A DNA stretch of 64,000 nucleotides, from contig NZ_JAALEG010000013.1 of assembly GCF_011058165.1 (NCBI RefSeq), forward strand, positions 40,634 to 104,633, read 5' to 3'. Position 1 is the first letter of the stretch. Every line of letters begins with the position of its first letter. Made by a program: the position numbers and the translations under genes. Below the pieces are notes generated by a model that saw only the letters and a program-made list of their open reading frames with translations, had not been told where the DNA came from and made no database searches. This document shows positions 1 through 8,630 of this stretch, one piece after another. This stretch comes from Rhodococcus aetherivorans. Lineage in GTDB: Bacteria > Actinomycetota > Actinomycetes > Mycobacteriales > Mycobacteriaceae.

Positions 1-435
1 GTGACCGTCGCCGTGGCCGGGGCGCGCACCGAGTTCCAGGTCGGCGACGAGTTCGTCGCCGTCGCGAACCGGTCGACGCACCAGTTCACGGTCATCCTCA
101 ACGGCGAGGTGGTGCGGACGATGCCGGCGTCGATGGGCAAGCCCGGCTACGAGACCCCGGTCGGCACCTTCTCGGTTCTGGAGAAGTTCCGCGATCTCGT
201 CATGGACTCGTCCACCTACGGCGTCCCGATCGACTCGCCGGAGGGTTACCGCATCGACACCGAGTACGCCGTGCGGCTCACCTGGGGTGGCATCTTCGTG
301 CACGCGGCGCCGTGGTCGGTGGACTCGCAGGGCTACGCGAACGTCAGCCACGGCTGCATCAACCTGAGTACCGAGAACGCGCAGTGGTACTTCGACCGGG
401 TGAAGATCGGCGACCCGGTGATCGTGGAGGGCTGA
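1..435 (+). CDS. L,D-transpeptidase, C-terminal part (5' end outside window)
   Basis: The visible 144 residues are the end of an Ig-like domain followed by a complete YkuD (L,D-transpeptidase) catalytic domain. These enzymes make 3-3 cross-links in peptidoglycan on the outer face of the membrane. The catalytic motif SHGCINLS is present with the nucleophile at Cys119 of the visible part, and the upstream His is in 'IFVHAAPW'. The first codon happens to be GTG, but the sequence 'VTVAVAG...[13 protein letters not shown]' matches the interior of the paralogue at 4682-5908, so the real start lies left of the window. The enzyme closely resembles that paralogue (same [24 protein letters not shown] substrate loop). 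A dienelactone hydrolase begins 20 bases downstream and is probably co-transcribed. Confidence 0.9.
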   Translation: MTVAVAGARTEFQVGDEFVAVANRSTHQFTVILNGEVVRTMPASMGKPGYETPVGTFSVLEKFRDLVMDSSTYGVPIDSPEGYRIDTEYAVRLTWGGIFVHAAPWSVDSQGYANVSHGCINLSTENAQWYFDRVKIGDPVIVEG

Positions 436-454
436 CCGGCAGGAGGGACGCACC

Positions 455-1198
455 GTGACGGACGTGACCATCCCCACGGAGCGCGGGCCGATGCCCGCCC
501 ACCTCGCCACGCCCGCAGGCCCCGGTCCGTGGCCCGGGGTCGTCGTGATCCACGACGCGCTGGGCATGAGCCGCGACATCCGCGCCCAGGCCGACTGGCT
601 CGCCGGCGAGGGCTTCCTTGCCGTCGCGCCGGACCTGTTCCACGGGTCCAGGCGGTCCACCTGCCTGTTCTCCCTCTTCCGGGGCTGGGTGCCGCGCGGC
701 GACCTGGACGCCGCGCGGAACTGGCTCGCGGACCGGCGGGACTGCACGGGCCGCATCGGCGTGATCGGGTTCTGCATGGGCGGCGGCTTCGCCCTCGCCG
801 TCGCGTCCGACCACAACTTCGCCGCGGCGAGCGTCAACTACGGCGGCCTCACGAAGGAAGTCGAGCGTGCCCTGCCGCGGGCGTGTCCGATCGTCGGCAG
901 TTTCGGGACGAAGGACCGATGGCCCGGCGTGCGCGAGGTGCCCGACCGGCTCGAACCGGTACTGACGGCCGCGAACATCGACCACGACATCGAGCGATAC
1001 CCGAACGTGGGGCACGGCTTCATGAACGACCACGACCCCGGTGATCTGTCGATCGTGGACAGGACCATCGCCAAGGTCGTGGCCGCCCGCTACGACGAGC
1101 CGGCCACCCGCGACGCGCGCGCCCGCATCGCCGCCTTCTTCCGCAGGCACCTCGGCGACGCTCCGCCCGCGAGCGACGGGCCCGGGGCGGCTACTTGA
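455..1198 (+). CDS. dienelactone hydrolase family protein
   Basis: A 247-residue cytosolic α/β-hydrolase of the dienelactone hydrolase family. The nucleophile elbow is GFCMGG, so the nucleophile is Cys107 as in true dienelactone hydrolases rather than serine. The acid is probably Asp in 'GTKDRWPG' and the base His in 'VGHGFMND'. The start is GTG at 455, with AGGAGG eight bases upstream, and the gene begins 20 bases after the transpeptidase stop. The physiological substrate is not evident, since no other chlorocatechol or aromatic pathway gene is adjacent. The last 8 bases overlap the convergent SDR gene. A second, only distantly similar family member lies at 36931-37653. Confidence 0.85.
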   Translation: MTDVTIPTERGPMPAHLATPAGPGPWPGVVVIHDALGMSRDIRAQADWLAGEGFLAVAPDLFHGSRRSTCLFSLFRGWVPRGDLDAARNWLADRRDCTGRIGVIGFCMGGGFALAVASDHNFAAASVNYGGLTKEVERALPRACPIVGSFGTKDRWPGVREVPDRLEPVLTAANIDHDIERYPNVGHGFMNDHDPGDLSIVDRTIAKVVAARYDEPATRDARARIAAFFRRHLGDAPPASDGPGAAT

Positions 1199-2027
1199 TC
1201 ACCGAGCCCGCGTCGATCGGCAGCTGCACGCCGGTGACGTAGCGTCCCGCGTCGCTGACCAGGAACAGGATCGCATTGCTGATGTCGACCGGTTCGACCC
1301 ATTCGATCGGCAGGGCGTTCATGGCCTTGAACGACTCGGCCGCTTCCTCGCGGGTGATCTCCGACGGCTTCTTGTCCGGCAGGAAGACCGAGTAGGTCTG
1401 CTCGTTGTGGATCATGTCTGTGTTCACTGCCGTGGGATGCACCGAGTTCACACGGATCATGTGGGGAGCGAGCTCGTTGGCGAGTGTCTTCGTCAACCCC
1501 ACCACTCCGTGCTTGGCGGCGACGTAGTGGGCAAGGTTCGCCAGGCCCTTGATGCCGGCGGTGGAACTGGTGAGCACGATTGCGCCGCCGTCGTCGTTGG
1601 CCTTCAGGTGCGGCACGGCTGCCCGCACCGTCTTGAACACCCCCGTGAGATTGATATCGATCATGTCGTCCCACATCTCGTCCGTCAGGTCCTCGACCGG
1701 CGCGAAGCTGGCGATGCCGGCGTTCGCGAGGACGATGTCGAGCCGGCCGAGCTGGGCGACGCCCTCGTCGACCGCCGATTTCAGGGCGGCGCTGTCGCGG
1801 ACGTCGGCCTGGCCGGCGATGATCCGCCGGTCCAGCGCCTCGACCTGCCGGACGGTCTCGGCGAGGTCGTCGGCGGTCGCGAGTGGGTATCCCACCGTGT
1901 CGACCTGGGCGCAGAGGTCGACGGCGATGATGTCGGCCCCCTCCTGGGCCAGCCGGACGGCGTGACTGCGGCCCTGTCCGCGTGCGGCACCGGTGATGAA
2001 CGCGACCTTGTCCTCGAGCTGACCCAT
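1191..2027 (-). CDS. mycofactocin-coupled SDR family oxidoreductase
   Basis: A 278-residue classical short-chain dehydrogenase: cofactor motif TGAARGQG near residue 12, catalytic Ser in 'VLTSSTAG', and YVAAK. The opening '[17 protein letters not shown]' and the insertion between β2 and β3 (a '[15 protein letters not shown]' segment) are hallmarks of the subfamily that holds NAD tightly and passes electrons to the peptide-derived redox carrier mycofactocin. No mycofactocin biosynthesis gene is in this window. The longer reading frame upstream was rejected, because ATG at 2027 has AAGGAG at 2040-2035. It is divergent from the TetR gene at 2277, which may control it. The substrate, probably an alcohol, is unknown. 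Confidence 0.85.
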   Translation of the reverse strand: MGQLEDKVAFITGAARGQGRSHAVRLAQEGADIIAVDLCAQVDTVGYPLATADDLAETVRQVEALDRRIIAGQADVRDSAALKSAVDEGVAQLGRLDIVLANAGIASFAPVEDLTDEMWDDMIDINLTGVFKTVRAAVPHLKANDDGGAIVLTSSTAGIKGLANLAHYVAAKHGVVGLTKTLANELAPHMIRVNSVHPTAVNTDMIHNEQTYSVFLPDKKPSEITREEAAESFKAMNALPIEWVEPVDISNAILFLVSDAGRYVTGVQLPIDAGSVIK

Positions 2028-2256
2028 GGCGACACTCCTTCGACGGTCGATGTGATCCGCCTCCGAGGCTAGAGGGGTTCGCTGGTGGTCGGACCGAAAT
2101 CGCAAGGTGGATCGGCATACTCGACGTCCGGTCCGGTCGTGGAGAACATTCCCGGCGGGCAACGGACGCCGGGCGCCCCGGCGCGGTAGGGGTCTCCGAT
2201 CGGTGCGGGCAGCGTGCACGAAAGATTTGGCCTGAAGCTACTTGTATTGAAAACGG

Positions 2257-2271
2257 AACGGTTCTACCGTT
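2257..2271. promoter_or_regulatory. inverted repeat, probable TetR operator
   Basis: Perfect inverted repeat AACGGT-TCT-ACCGTT ending six bases before the ATG of the TetR gene, in the region shared with the divergent SDR. A TTGAAA hexamer at 2247-2252 lies just upstream. Position and symmetry suggest autoregulation; binding itself is inferred. Confidence 0.55.
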
Positions 2272-2276
2272 GGAGT

Positions 2277-2933
2277 ATGAGCGCAGAAGCGCGCGACGTG
2301 GGCCCGGTGGAGGAGAAGCCGCGGCGGTACGACTCGACCCTTCGCCGGCGCCAGGCCGAGCAGAACCGGCGGGCCGTCCTCGACGCCGCCACCACTCTGT
2401 TCTCCGAGGGTGGGTGGTCGGTCGCGGTCCGAGACGTCGCGCGCTCGGCGGGCACATCGGTCGAAACGGTGTATGCCCACTTCGGTTCCAAGGCGGGGCT
2501 CCTCATGCAGGTGCTCGACGTCGCCGTTGTCGGGGACGACGAACGGGTGGCGCTGATGGACCGGCCGGAGTTCGCCGCCCTGTCGCAGGGCGCCCCTCGG
2601 GATCGGGCCGCCGCGGCAGCCGCCCTGGTGACCGGCATCAACCGACGAACCGTCGGCCTGCAGCGCACCCTGCGCGCGGCAGCCGTCGTGGAGCCGGACC
2701 TCGCGACATGGCTGGAACAGGCACGGGAGCGCCAGCGCCTGAACGTGCGGGTCGGCGGTGCGATGATGGCCGGCCGTGAACTGAGCCCGGTCGAGGCCGA
2801 GGGGCTGTGGGCCGTGCTCAGCATGGAGGTGTACGAGCTGTTGACCGGCAGCACCGGCTGGAGCCCTGAGCAGTACGAGAACTGGCTCACCGGAGCCGTC
2901 ATCCGGCTCCTGGGCCTGGAGAGTGGAAGGTGA
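2277..2933 (+). CDS. TetR/AcrR family transcriptional regulator
   Basis: A 218-residue regulator with a normal TetR helix-turn-helix near residues 20-65 (recognition segment 'AGTSVETVYAHFGSKAGLL') and an all-helical ligand domain that I cannot assign to a ligand. I start it at ATG 2277; the frame stays open to 2214, but the extra residues do not look like a TetR N-terminus and run through the inverted repeat. Only GGAG directly adjacent to the ATG could act as a ribosome site, so a leaderless or very short leader is possible. It heads a compact operon with the hemerythrin (6-base gap) and SRPBCC genes and faces the mycofactocin-type SDR. Confidence 0.85.
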   Translation: MSAEARDVGPVEEKPRRYDSTLRRRQAEQNRRAVLDAATTLFSEGGWSVAVRDVARSAGTSVETVYAHFGSKAGLLMQVLDVAVVGDDERVALMDRPEFAALSQGAPRDRAAAAAALVTGINRRTVGLQRTLRAAAVVEPDLATWLEQARERQRLNVRVGGAMMAGRELSPVEAEGLWAVLSMEVYELLTGSTGWSPEQYENWLTGAVIRLLGLESGR

Positions 2934-2939
2934 TGGGCC

Positions 2940-3647
2940 ATGACTACCGACCATGGACCCGCAGACACACGCAGCATGGGAATAGTGCACAGCGCACTTC
3001 GCCGTGACCTGGAACGCACCCGGATCGTGCTCACCACCGAGCCGTACCCGGACTCTCGGCGTCGACGCGGACTGGCGGAGCACGTGTTGTGGATGATGCG
3101 CTTCCTGCACATCCATCACACCGGCGAGGATGTCGGGCTGTGGCCCTTGATCCGGGTGAAGAACCCCGACGCCGGCGCCCTGCTGGACCAGATGGACGCC
3201 GACCACCAGCGGATCGCACCGGCGATCACCGCCCTGGAAGACGCAGCGCGGGCCTACCGCGACGACGCGAACGCTCGGCAACCGCTGCTCGAAGCGCTGG
3301 CCGGGCTCACCGACGTGCTCCTTCCCCATCTGCGGCGTGAAGAGCTGGAGATGATGCCGGTCGTGGCCGCGACCCTCACCACCGCCGAGTACCACGACGT
3401 GGAACAGGAGTATTTCGTCAGGCCCAAGAGCTTCCTGGAACTCGGCGCGGAGGCCCACTGGGTCATCGACGGGCTCGGCGAGGACGACCGTGAGCTGATC
3501 ATGCACGTGGTCCCCGCCGTGCCGCGCTTCATCCTGCTGCACGGCTTCGCGCGCACCTACCGGCGCAAGTCCAGCTTGCGGTGGGGCCACGGGCCCGCCG
3601 CCGAGCTGCCGTCGCTCAACCTTGCGCTTCTCGAGGGGCGATCCTGA
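2940..3647 (+). CDS. hemerythrin HHE domain-containing protein
   Basis: A 235-residue soluble protein whose first ~150 residues form an HHE cation-binding four-helix bundle. The di-iron-type ligands are visible as 'FLHIHHTGEDVGLWPLI', 'MDADHQRI' and 'LLPHLRREELEMMP'. The remaining ~80 residues are a helical extension ending in a basic tail. Family members bind O2, NO or iron, or sense redox; nothing here distinguishes these. It sits between the TetR gene and an SRPBCC gene, and its TGA shares one base with the next ATG, so it is co-translated with that protein. A second hemerythrin domain occurs in the ATPase at 27537-29879. Confidence 0.88.
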   Translation: MTTDHGPADTRSMGIVHSALRRDLERTRIVLTTEPYPDSRRRRGLAEHVLWMMRFLHIHHTGEDVGLWPLIRVKNPDAGALLDQMDADHQRIAPAITALEDAARAYRDDANARQPLLEALAGLTDVLLPHLRREELEMMPVVAATLTTAEYHDVEQEYFVRPKSFLELGAEAHWVIDGLGEDDRELIMHVVPAVPRFILLHGFARTYRRKSSLRWGHGPAAELPSLNLALLEGRS

Positions 3648-4216
3648 TGGGCACCTTGGCGCGGCACGGCAGGACCGAGACGGTGAGCCGCGCCCCGGCG
3701 GAGGCGGTGTGGCAGATCATCACCGACGTGACCCGGGTCGGTGAGTGGAGTCACGAATGCCGGGAAGCTCGCCTGCTCGGAAACGCCCGAGCGGCAGCGC
3801 CGGGAATCCGGTTCCGGGGCAGGAACCGCTCCGGCGGCCTCCGGTGGAGCCGGTCGTGCGTATTCACCGTTGTGGAGCCGCCGCGGACGCTGGCGTGGCG
3901 GACGGCGGGTCTCCTGGGCCGGGCGGACAGCACCGAATGGCGCATCGACCTCGAACCCGTCCCCGGAGGCACCAAGATCGTCCAGACCTACCGTGTGCTC
4001 CACGTGGCACCGGGCCTGGACCGGGTCTATTGGAGGCTGGTCAAGGCGCACCGAGACCGGCGCGCGGCACTGGAGGGCGACCTCCGCCGACTCGCCGAAC
4101 TGGCGGCGGTCGAGGCCGCGTCGCACACGCCGGCCATGCGCCCGCCTCGCGAGGGAAGCGCTGTGGCCGACGGTTCCCTCGGCCGCGGTACGGAACGTCG
4201 CCGGTACTCGGCGTAG
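3647..4216 (+). CDS. SRPBCC family protein (polyketide cyclase/START-like fold)
   Basis: A 189-residue helix-grip (SRPBCC/Polyketide_cyc2) protein: 'ETVSRAPAEAVWQIITDVTRVGEWSHECREARLL' is the typical β1-α1-α2 opening, followed by alternating strands and a C-terminal helix. Such proteins bind hydrophobic ligands; the ligand is unknown. The ATG at 3647 overlaps the hemerythrin stop by one base (TGATG), which chooses the start over an in-frame extension to 3581. It is the last gene of the TetR–hemerythrin–SRPBCC operon and is followed by a strong terminator at 4306-4338. Confidence 0.8.
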   Translation: MGTLARHGRTETVSRAPAEAVWQIITDVTRVGEWSHECREARLLGNARAAAPGIRFRGRNRSGGLRWSRSCVFTVVEPPRTLAWRTAGLLGRADSTEWRIDLEPVPGGTKIVQTYRVLHVAPGLDRVYWRLVKAHRDRRAALEGDLRRLAELAAVEAASHTPAMRPPREGSAVADGSLGRGTERRRYSA

Positions 4217-4305
4217 TCCGGGCGGTCCCGCGGAGGCGCGGCCGGTGTTCGAGACCGCGTCGAAGGCGGGGTGGCTGGTGGGGTGGCAAGGGCGTGGGTA
4301 AAGAA

Positions 4306-4338
4306 AAAGGCCAGACCTCGTGGGGAGGTCTGGCCTTT
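4306..4338. terminator. bidirectional rho-independent terminator
   Basis: A perfect 14-bp stem (AAAGGCCAGACCTC / GAGGTCTGGCCTTT) with a 5-base loop. On the plus strand it is followed by TTTCTT, and on the minus strand its left side gives TTTTTCTTT. It therefore ends the SRPBCC operon from the left and the tRNA-Lys transcript from the right. Confidence 0.9.
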
Positions 4339-4342
4339 CTTG

Positions 4343-4415
<73 letters not shown>

Positions 4416-4457
4416 TTGGCGGTGCGTCTCCGGGCCGTTGTCCCGGCGACGAAGGAA

Positions 4458-4486
4458 AGATTACACACCTTCCAGTAGCGCACCAA
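4458..4486 (-). promoter_or_regulatory. promoter of tRNA-Lys
   Basis: On the minus strand TTGGTG (4486-4481) is followed after exactly 17 bases by TAATCT (4463-4458), 43 bases before the mature 5' end of tRNA-Lys. Good match to the housekeeping sigma consensus. Confidence 0.65.
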
Positions 4487-4681
4487 ATCGGCAGGTCATG
4501 CCGCATTTCGGTGGGAGCGACACGTAACGCCGAGGGGTCCGGCGGCGATTGGTATTCGAACGTTATTCGCGTCGTCGACGTCGCGACGGCTCCGCCTCGA
4601 GCGGGGCTGGCATCATCGAGCGCACACGCATCGACGTGCACTTTTGCGGCCCGGGGGAGGCCCGGAATCGGAGGGTGGAGA

Positions 4682-5908
4682 GTGGTTGGGAACAGTGCGG
4701 CGCCGCGCCGACGGCGGAATCGGCGCGCCGTCGCGGTGGTGCTCGGGACCGTGTTGGTCGGCATCATGACCTTCGTCACGGCCTGCTCCGGTGCGAGCAG
4801 CGCCGGCGGGGCCGAGGAGGTGCCGATCGATTCGAATCCGCTCGCCGCGCTCATCAAGCCCACGGTGTCGGCGAGCGTCGTCGACGGAGGAGTCGGCTTC
4901 TCGCCCATCGAGCCCGTGACGGTCTCGGTGGTCAACGGCAAGCTCGAGTCGGTCACGCTGCTCAACCCGGACGGGGAACCCGTCGCCGGGGCGCTCGGCC
5001 CGGACGGAGCCACCTGGGCCAACACCGAGCCCCTCGGTTACAGCCGGCAGTACCGGCTCGAGGCCGTCGCGTACGGGCTCGGCGGAGCGACCACGACCGT
5101 CGCCTCCTTCGCCACCAGCGCCCCCGGCAACCTCACCCAGCCCTACGTGATGCCGGGCGAGGGCTCGGTCGTCGGCATCGGCCAGCCCGTCGCGATCCAG
5201 TTCGACGAGAACATCCCTGATCGCCTCGCCGTCGAGCAGGCCATCACCGTCGTCACCGACCCGCCGGTGGAGGGCGCGTTCTACTGGCTCAGCAACCGCG
5301 AGGTGCGGTGGCGGCCCGAGAACTACTGGGCGCCGGGCACGACGGTCACGGTGGACGTGAAGGTCTACGGCCGCGATCTCGGCGACGGTCTGTTCGGGCA
5401 GTCGGATGTGCATTCGACCTTCACCGTCGGCGACGCGGTGATCATCACCGCCGACGACAACACCAAGCAGGTCACCGTCAACCGCAACGGGGTCGACGTG
5501 ATGACGATGCCCACGTCCATGGGCAAGGACAGCACGCCCACCCCGAACGGCGTGTACACGATCGGCGACCGGTTCGAGCATCTGGTGATGGACTCGTCGA
5601 CCTACGGCGTAGCCGTCGACTCCCCGCAGGGCTACCGGACCCCGGTGGACTGGGCGACGCGGATGTCGTACAGCGGCATCTTCTTCCACTCCGCGCCGTG
5701 GTCGCTCGGCGATCAGGGTTCCCGCAACGTCAGCCACGGCTGCCTCAACCTGAGCCCGGCCAACGCCAGGTGGATCTTCGACAACACCAAGCGCGGCGAC
5801 ATCGTGATCGTGAAGAACACCGTCGGCGGCATCCTCGAAGGCACCGAGGGGCTCGGGGACTGGAACATCCCGTGGTCGACATGGAAGGCCGGAAACGCAC
5901 GCGCCTGA
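4682..5908 (+). CDS. ldtB: LdtMt2-type L,D-transpeptidase lipoprotein
   Basis: A 408-residue enzyme, the length I recall for M. tuberculosis LdtMt2 (Rv2518c). An N-terminal membrane segment (about 14-34) ends in the lipobox-like 'VTACSG', so it is probably anchored as a lipoprotein. Two Ig-like domains follow (about 45-255), then the YkuD domain with SHGCLNLS carrying the catalytic cysteine. It forms 3-3 peptidoglycan cross-links and is the usual carbapenem-sensitive target. The frame is open to 4409, but GTG 4682 has GGAGG seven bases upstream and gives a normal signal region. It is preceded by tRNA-Lys on the other strand. With orn and tRNA-His nearby, the arrangement resembles the mycobacterial locus. 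Confidence 0.9.
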   Translation: MVGNSAAPRRRRNRRAVAVVLGTVLVGIMTFVTACSGASSAGGAEEVPIDSNPLAALIKPTVSASVVDGGVGFSPIEPVTVSVVNGKLESVTLLNPDGEPVAGALGPDGATWANTEPLGYSRQYRLEAVAYGLGGATTTVASFATSAPGNLTQPYVMPGEGSVVGIGQPVAIQFDENIPDRLAVEQAITVVTDPPVEGAFYWLSNREVRWRPENYWAPGTTVTVDVKVYGRDLGDGLFGQSDVHSTFTVGDAVIITADDNTKQVTVNRNGVDVMTMPTSMGKDSTPTPNGVYTIGDRFEHLVMDSSTYGVAVDSPQGYRTPVDWATRMSYSGIFFHSAPWSLGDQGSRNVSHGCLNLSPANARWIFDNTKRGDIVIVKNTVGGILEGTEGLGDWNIPWSTWKAGNARA

Positions 5909-5987
5909 TCCGCCGCCGGGCCGCCCGGCGGCGCCACCCCGGCGTGTGGCAGGCTGGGGCCGCCTCCTGTGGTAGGGGTTGGCACGA

Positions 5988-6018
5988 GACCCCCGGGATC
6001 GACGATCCAGGGGGTCTT
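5988..6018 (+). terminator. stem-loop terminator after the L,D-transpeptidase
   Basis: GACCCCC-G-GGATC / GATCC-A-GGGGGTC with a 3-base loop, about 80 bases after the ldtB stop and followed by TTCCC. The T-run is short, so termination strength is uncertain. The rest of 5909-6179 shows nothing else clear apart from a 10-bp palindrome at 6100-6109. Confidence 0.55.
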
Positions 6019-6179
6019 CCCATGTCGGGCGGCGCCTTCCGGGCAGCCCGCCCCCGCGGAAGGTCGACATGCGGTCCTGCGCGGCGGACAATCAGGGAAA
6101 GGCATGCCTACCTGTGACGTCGACCGACCGTGGACCACCGAGGGTGGCCCGGCGGACAGGACCGAGTCGAGGAGGATTC

Positions 6180-7640
6180 ATGTCTACGACGACAGATCCC
6201 ACGTTCTACCGCACCCCGAGTGACGCCGTAGCAGCCGCGCCCGAGCGGCTTGCCTATGTGGCTGCCTTCGATCCCGCAGGCCGGGCGAAGGACGCGATCG
6301 CAGTGGTCGATTGCGAGCCGGGTTCGCCGACATACGGTGGTGTGGTCGGCTGGACCGAGTTGCCGACGGCGGGCAACGAGTTGCACCACTTCGGGTGGAA
6401 CGCCTGCTCGAGCGCGCTGTGTCATGAGGGGCACGGTCATGAGGGGCACGGTCACGAGGGGCACGGCGATCACCACGCCGGGCATCACGGGCAGCCGCTC
6501 GAGCGGCGATACCTGGTGGTGCCGGGCATCCGCTCGTCGAGAACGTACATCCTCGACACCAAACCCGACCCGCGGCACCCGGTGGTGACCCGCACGATCG
6601 AGGCCGCCGAGCTCGCCGCGAAGGCGGGATACTCGCGGCCGCACACGGTGCATTGCGGACCGGGGGGCATCTTCATGTCCGCCCTGGGCGGCGCCGACGG
6701 CGCCGAGGGTCCGGGCGGTGTCGCGCTGCTCGACCACGACACGTTCGACGTCGTCGGAGCGTGGGAGGCGGAGCACGGCGAGCAGTTCTTGGCGTACGAC
6801 GTGTGGTGGCACCTGAAGTACGACACGGTGATCACCTCCGAGTGGGCCACGCCGTCGATGATCGAGAACGGACTCGACGCCGAGGACCTCCTCGGCCGCA
6901 GGTTCGGACACCACCTGGACTTCTGGAGCATGTCCGAGCGCAAGCTGACCCAGCGCGTCGACCTCGGCGACGAGCACCAGATGGTTCTCGAACTCCGCCC
7001 GGCTCACAATCCCTCCGAGGCGTTCGGGTTCGTGGGAGTCGTCATCAGCGTGGAGGATCTGTCGGCCTCCGTGTGGATGTGGCACAAGAGCGACGACCGG
7101 TGGGTGGTCGAGAAGGTGATCACCATTCCGGCGGAGCCGGCCGAGGCCGACGATCTGCCGCCCGCGCTGAAACCCTTCGGCGCGGTACCGCCGCTCGTCT
7201 CCGACATCGATCTGTCGGTCGACGACCGCTGGCTGTACGTCTCGTGCTGGGGCACAGGAGAACTCAAGCAGTACGACGTCGGCGATCCGTTCCACCCGAG
7301 GGAGACGGGATCGGTGCGCCTCGGTGGGATCGTGCGACGCGAGCCGCACCCGGCGGATCCGGACCTCCGGCTCGCGGGAGCTCCGCAGATGGTGGAGGTC
7401 AGTCGCGACGGACGCCGGGTCTACGCCACCAACTCGCTCTATGCGGCCTGGGACGAGGTCTTCTACCCGGACGGGGTGGGGGCGTGGATGGCGAAGTTCG
7501 ATGCCGACGTCTCCGCCGGTGGTCTGGTCATCGACCGCGGATTCTTCCCGCACGGCGACGACTTCCGCGGACGCAGGGTGCACCAGACCCGCCTGCAGGG
7601 CGGGGATGCGTCCAGCGACTCGTACTGCTTCACCGGGTGA
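6180..7640 (+). CDS. selenium-binding protein 56 family (methanethiol oxidase-like)
   Basis: A 486-residue β-propeller protein of the SBP56 family: WNACSSALC near residue 77, DIDLSVDDRWLYVSCWGTGELKQYDV in the second half, and the characteristic end 'RLQGGDASSDSYCF'. Bacterial members oxidise methanethiol to formaldehyde, H2S and H2O2, and the family is described as copper-dependent; that activity is inferred here. Unusual is a His-rich insert at residues 82-103 made of three HEGHG repeats plus DHHAGHH. The start at ATG 6180 follows AGGAGG by four bases; the open frame upstream is not used. It is monocistronic, between the ldtB terminator and the tRNA-His terminator. Confidence 0.88.
   Translation: MSTTTDPTFYRTPSDAVAAAPERLAYVAAFDPAGRAKDAIAVVDCEPGSPTYGGVVGWTELPTAGNELHHFGWNACSSALCHEGHGHEGHGHEGHGDHHAGHHGQPLERRYLVVPGIRSSRTYILDTKPDPRHPVVTRTIEAAELAAKAGYSRPHTVHCGPGGIFMSALGGADGAEGPGGVALLDHDTFDVVGAWEAEHGEQFLAYDVWWHLKYDTVITSEWATPSMIENGLDAEDLLGRRFGHHLDFWSMSERKLTQRVDLGDEHQMVLELRPAHNPSEAFGFVGVVISVEDLSASVWMWHKSDDRWVVEKVITIPAEPAEADDLPPALKPFGAVPPLVSDIDLSVDDRWLYVSCWGTGELKQYDVGDPFHPRETGSVRLGGIVRREPHPADPDLRLAGAPQMVEVSRDGRRVYATNSLYAAWDEVFYPDGVGAWMAKFDADVSAGGLVIDRGFFPHGDDFRGRRVHQTRLQGGDASSDSYCFTG
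6423..6467 (+). repeat. three tandem 15-bp repeats coding for HEGHG
   Basis: Three consecutive copies of CATGAGGGGCACGGT (the third differs at one base) inside the SBP56 gene, coding for a metal-ligand-rich His/Glu stretch. A low-complexity insertion that can expand or contract by slippage. Confidence 0.9.
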
Positions 7641-7744
7641 TCGCCGTTGCACGGCGGGTCGATCGCGCGATTCGGCGGTCGTCCGCCCAAGCGCCGCATC
7701 TCGGGACGGAGCGCTGGTGCAGAGCTGCGCGACGCCGAAAAAGA

Positions 7745-7782
7745 CGAGTCCCTGACCGGCATCTCTGCTGGTCAGGGACTCG
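7745..7782 (-). terminator. terminator of tRNA-His
   Basis: A perfect 13-bp stem (CGAGTCCCTGACC / GGTCAGGGACTCG) with a 12-base loop, starting 10 bases beyond the tRNA 3' end. On the minus strand it is followed by TCTTTTTCGG. The SBP56 stop lies about 100 bases to the left, so it may serve both genes. Confidence 0.85.
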
Positions 7783-7791
7783 CCCTGTGGG

Positions 7792-7865
7792 GGTGAGTGA
7801 CGGGACTCGAACCCGCGACAGCCAGGATCACAACCTGGTGCTCTACCAACTGAACTACACTCACC
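7792..7865 (-). tRNA. tRNA-His (anticodon GTG)
   Basis: Minus-strand cloverleaf with the 8-bp acceptor expected of tRNA-His (G-1 at 7865 pairs with C73 at 7792), D-arm TAGTTCAGTTGGTAGAGC, anticodon stem CCAGG/CCTGG with loop TTGTGAT (anticodon GTG), and a normal T-arm. CCA is not encoded. It lies downstream of orn, an arrangement I recall from mycobacteria. A TAGTAT hexamer at 7915-7910 may be its own -10. Confidence 0.95.
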
Positions 7866-7947
7866 ATCGCATTCGCGATCGGCCTGGGCCGGTTGCGCCT
7901 GCGGTACAGATACTAGCCTGACTTGCCGGAAACGGCGAATCCGCAGG

Positions 7948-8547
7948 TCAGGCCGGACCCAACTCCTTCGTGACAGCGGCGATCTCGGCCGACGGCGGGC
8001 CCGGTGGGGCGACGAACGCGGTTCGCCGGTAGTACCGCAGTTCCCGGATCGACTCCTTTATGTCGGCGAGCGCCCGATGCGACAGGCCCTTCGCCGGCTG
8101 CCCGAAGTAGATCCGCGGGTACCAGCGCCGGCACAGCTCCTTGACGGAGCTGACGTCCACCATGCGGTAGTGGAGGTAGGCGTCGAGTTCGGGCATGTCG
8201 CGGGCGATGAACCCGCGGTCCGTCGCGATCGAGTTGCCGGCCAGCGGCGCGGTGCCGGCCTCCGGGACGTGGGCCCGGATGTAGTCGAGCACCATCTTCT
8301 CCGCCTCGGCGACGCTCACCGTGGACCGGCGCACCTCGTCGGTGAGCCCGGAGCGCTCGTGCATCTGGGTGACGACGTCCGGCATCGCGGCGAGCGCGTC
8401 GTCGTCGGCGTGGATGACGATGTCCACCCCGTCGCCGAGCACGTTGAGATCACTGTCGGTGACGAGGGCGGCGATCTCGATCAGCTTGTCGCTGTCGATC
8501 CGCAATCCGGTCATTTCGCAATCGATCCACACAAGTTTGTCCTGCAC
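7948..8547 (-). CDS. orn: oligoribonuclease
   Basis: A 199-residue DEDDh 3'-5' exoribonuclease that degrades 2-5-mers of RNA and linear dinucleotides such as pGpG to mononucleotides in the cytosol. The acidic residues are in '[10 protein letters not shown]' (D..E), '[10 protein letters not shown]' and the His-Asp pair in '[11 protein letters not shown]'. Length fits the family (180-215). The start is GTG at 8547, since the open frame upstream to 8829 encodes a Pro/Arg-rich translation that does not belong to the family. tRNA-His follows on the same strand; the HerA-like ATPase gene is divergent, 83 bases away. Confidence 0.95.
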   Translation of the reverse strand: MQDKLVWIDCEMTGLRIDSDKLIEIAALVTDSDLNVLGDGVDIVIHADDDALAAMPDVVTQMHERSGLTDEVRRSTVSVAEAEKMVLDYIRAHVPEAGTAPLAGNSIATDRGFIARDMPELDAYLHYRMVDVSSVKELCRRWYPRIYFGQPAKGLSHRALADIKESIRELRYYRRTAFVAPPGPPSAEIAAVTKELGPA

Positions 8548-8630
8548 GAAACACAGAGTAGTCAGGCCGGTCGTGGCGATAAGGTCACGGTGACCATTCC
8601 GCGGCCGCACGTGGACGAGGAGGACACCGC

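Noticed and set aside
1191..1198. Convergent gene overlaps (also at 15267-15282, 16767-16783, 46622-46625, 59293-59306) as antisense regulation
   Set aside because: Overlaps of 4-17 bases are ordinary in compact actinobacterial genomes; nothing suggests regulation.
6100..6109. AGGCATGCCT palindrome before the SBP56 gene
   Set aside because: A single 10-bp palindrome with no adjacent regulator gene; chance occurrence is likely.
6423..6467. Short repeats considered as a CRISPR or satellite
   Set aside because: Only three 15-bp units, in frame within a gene and without spacers.
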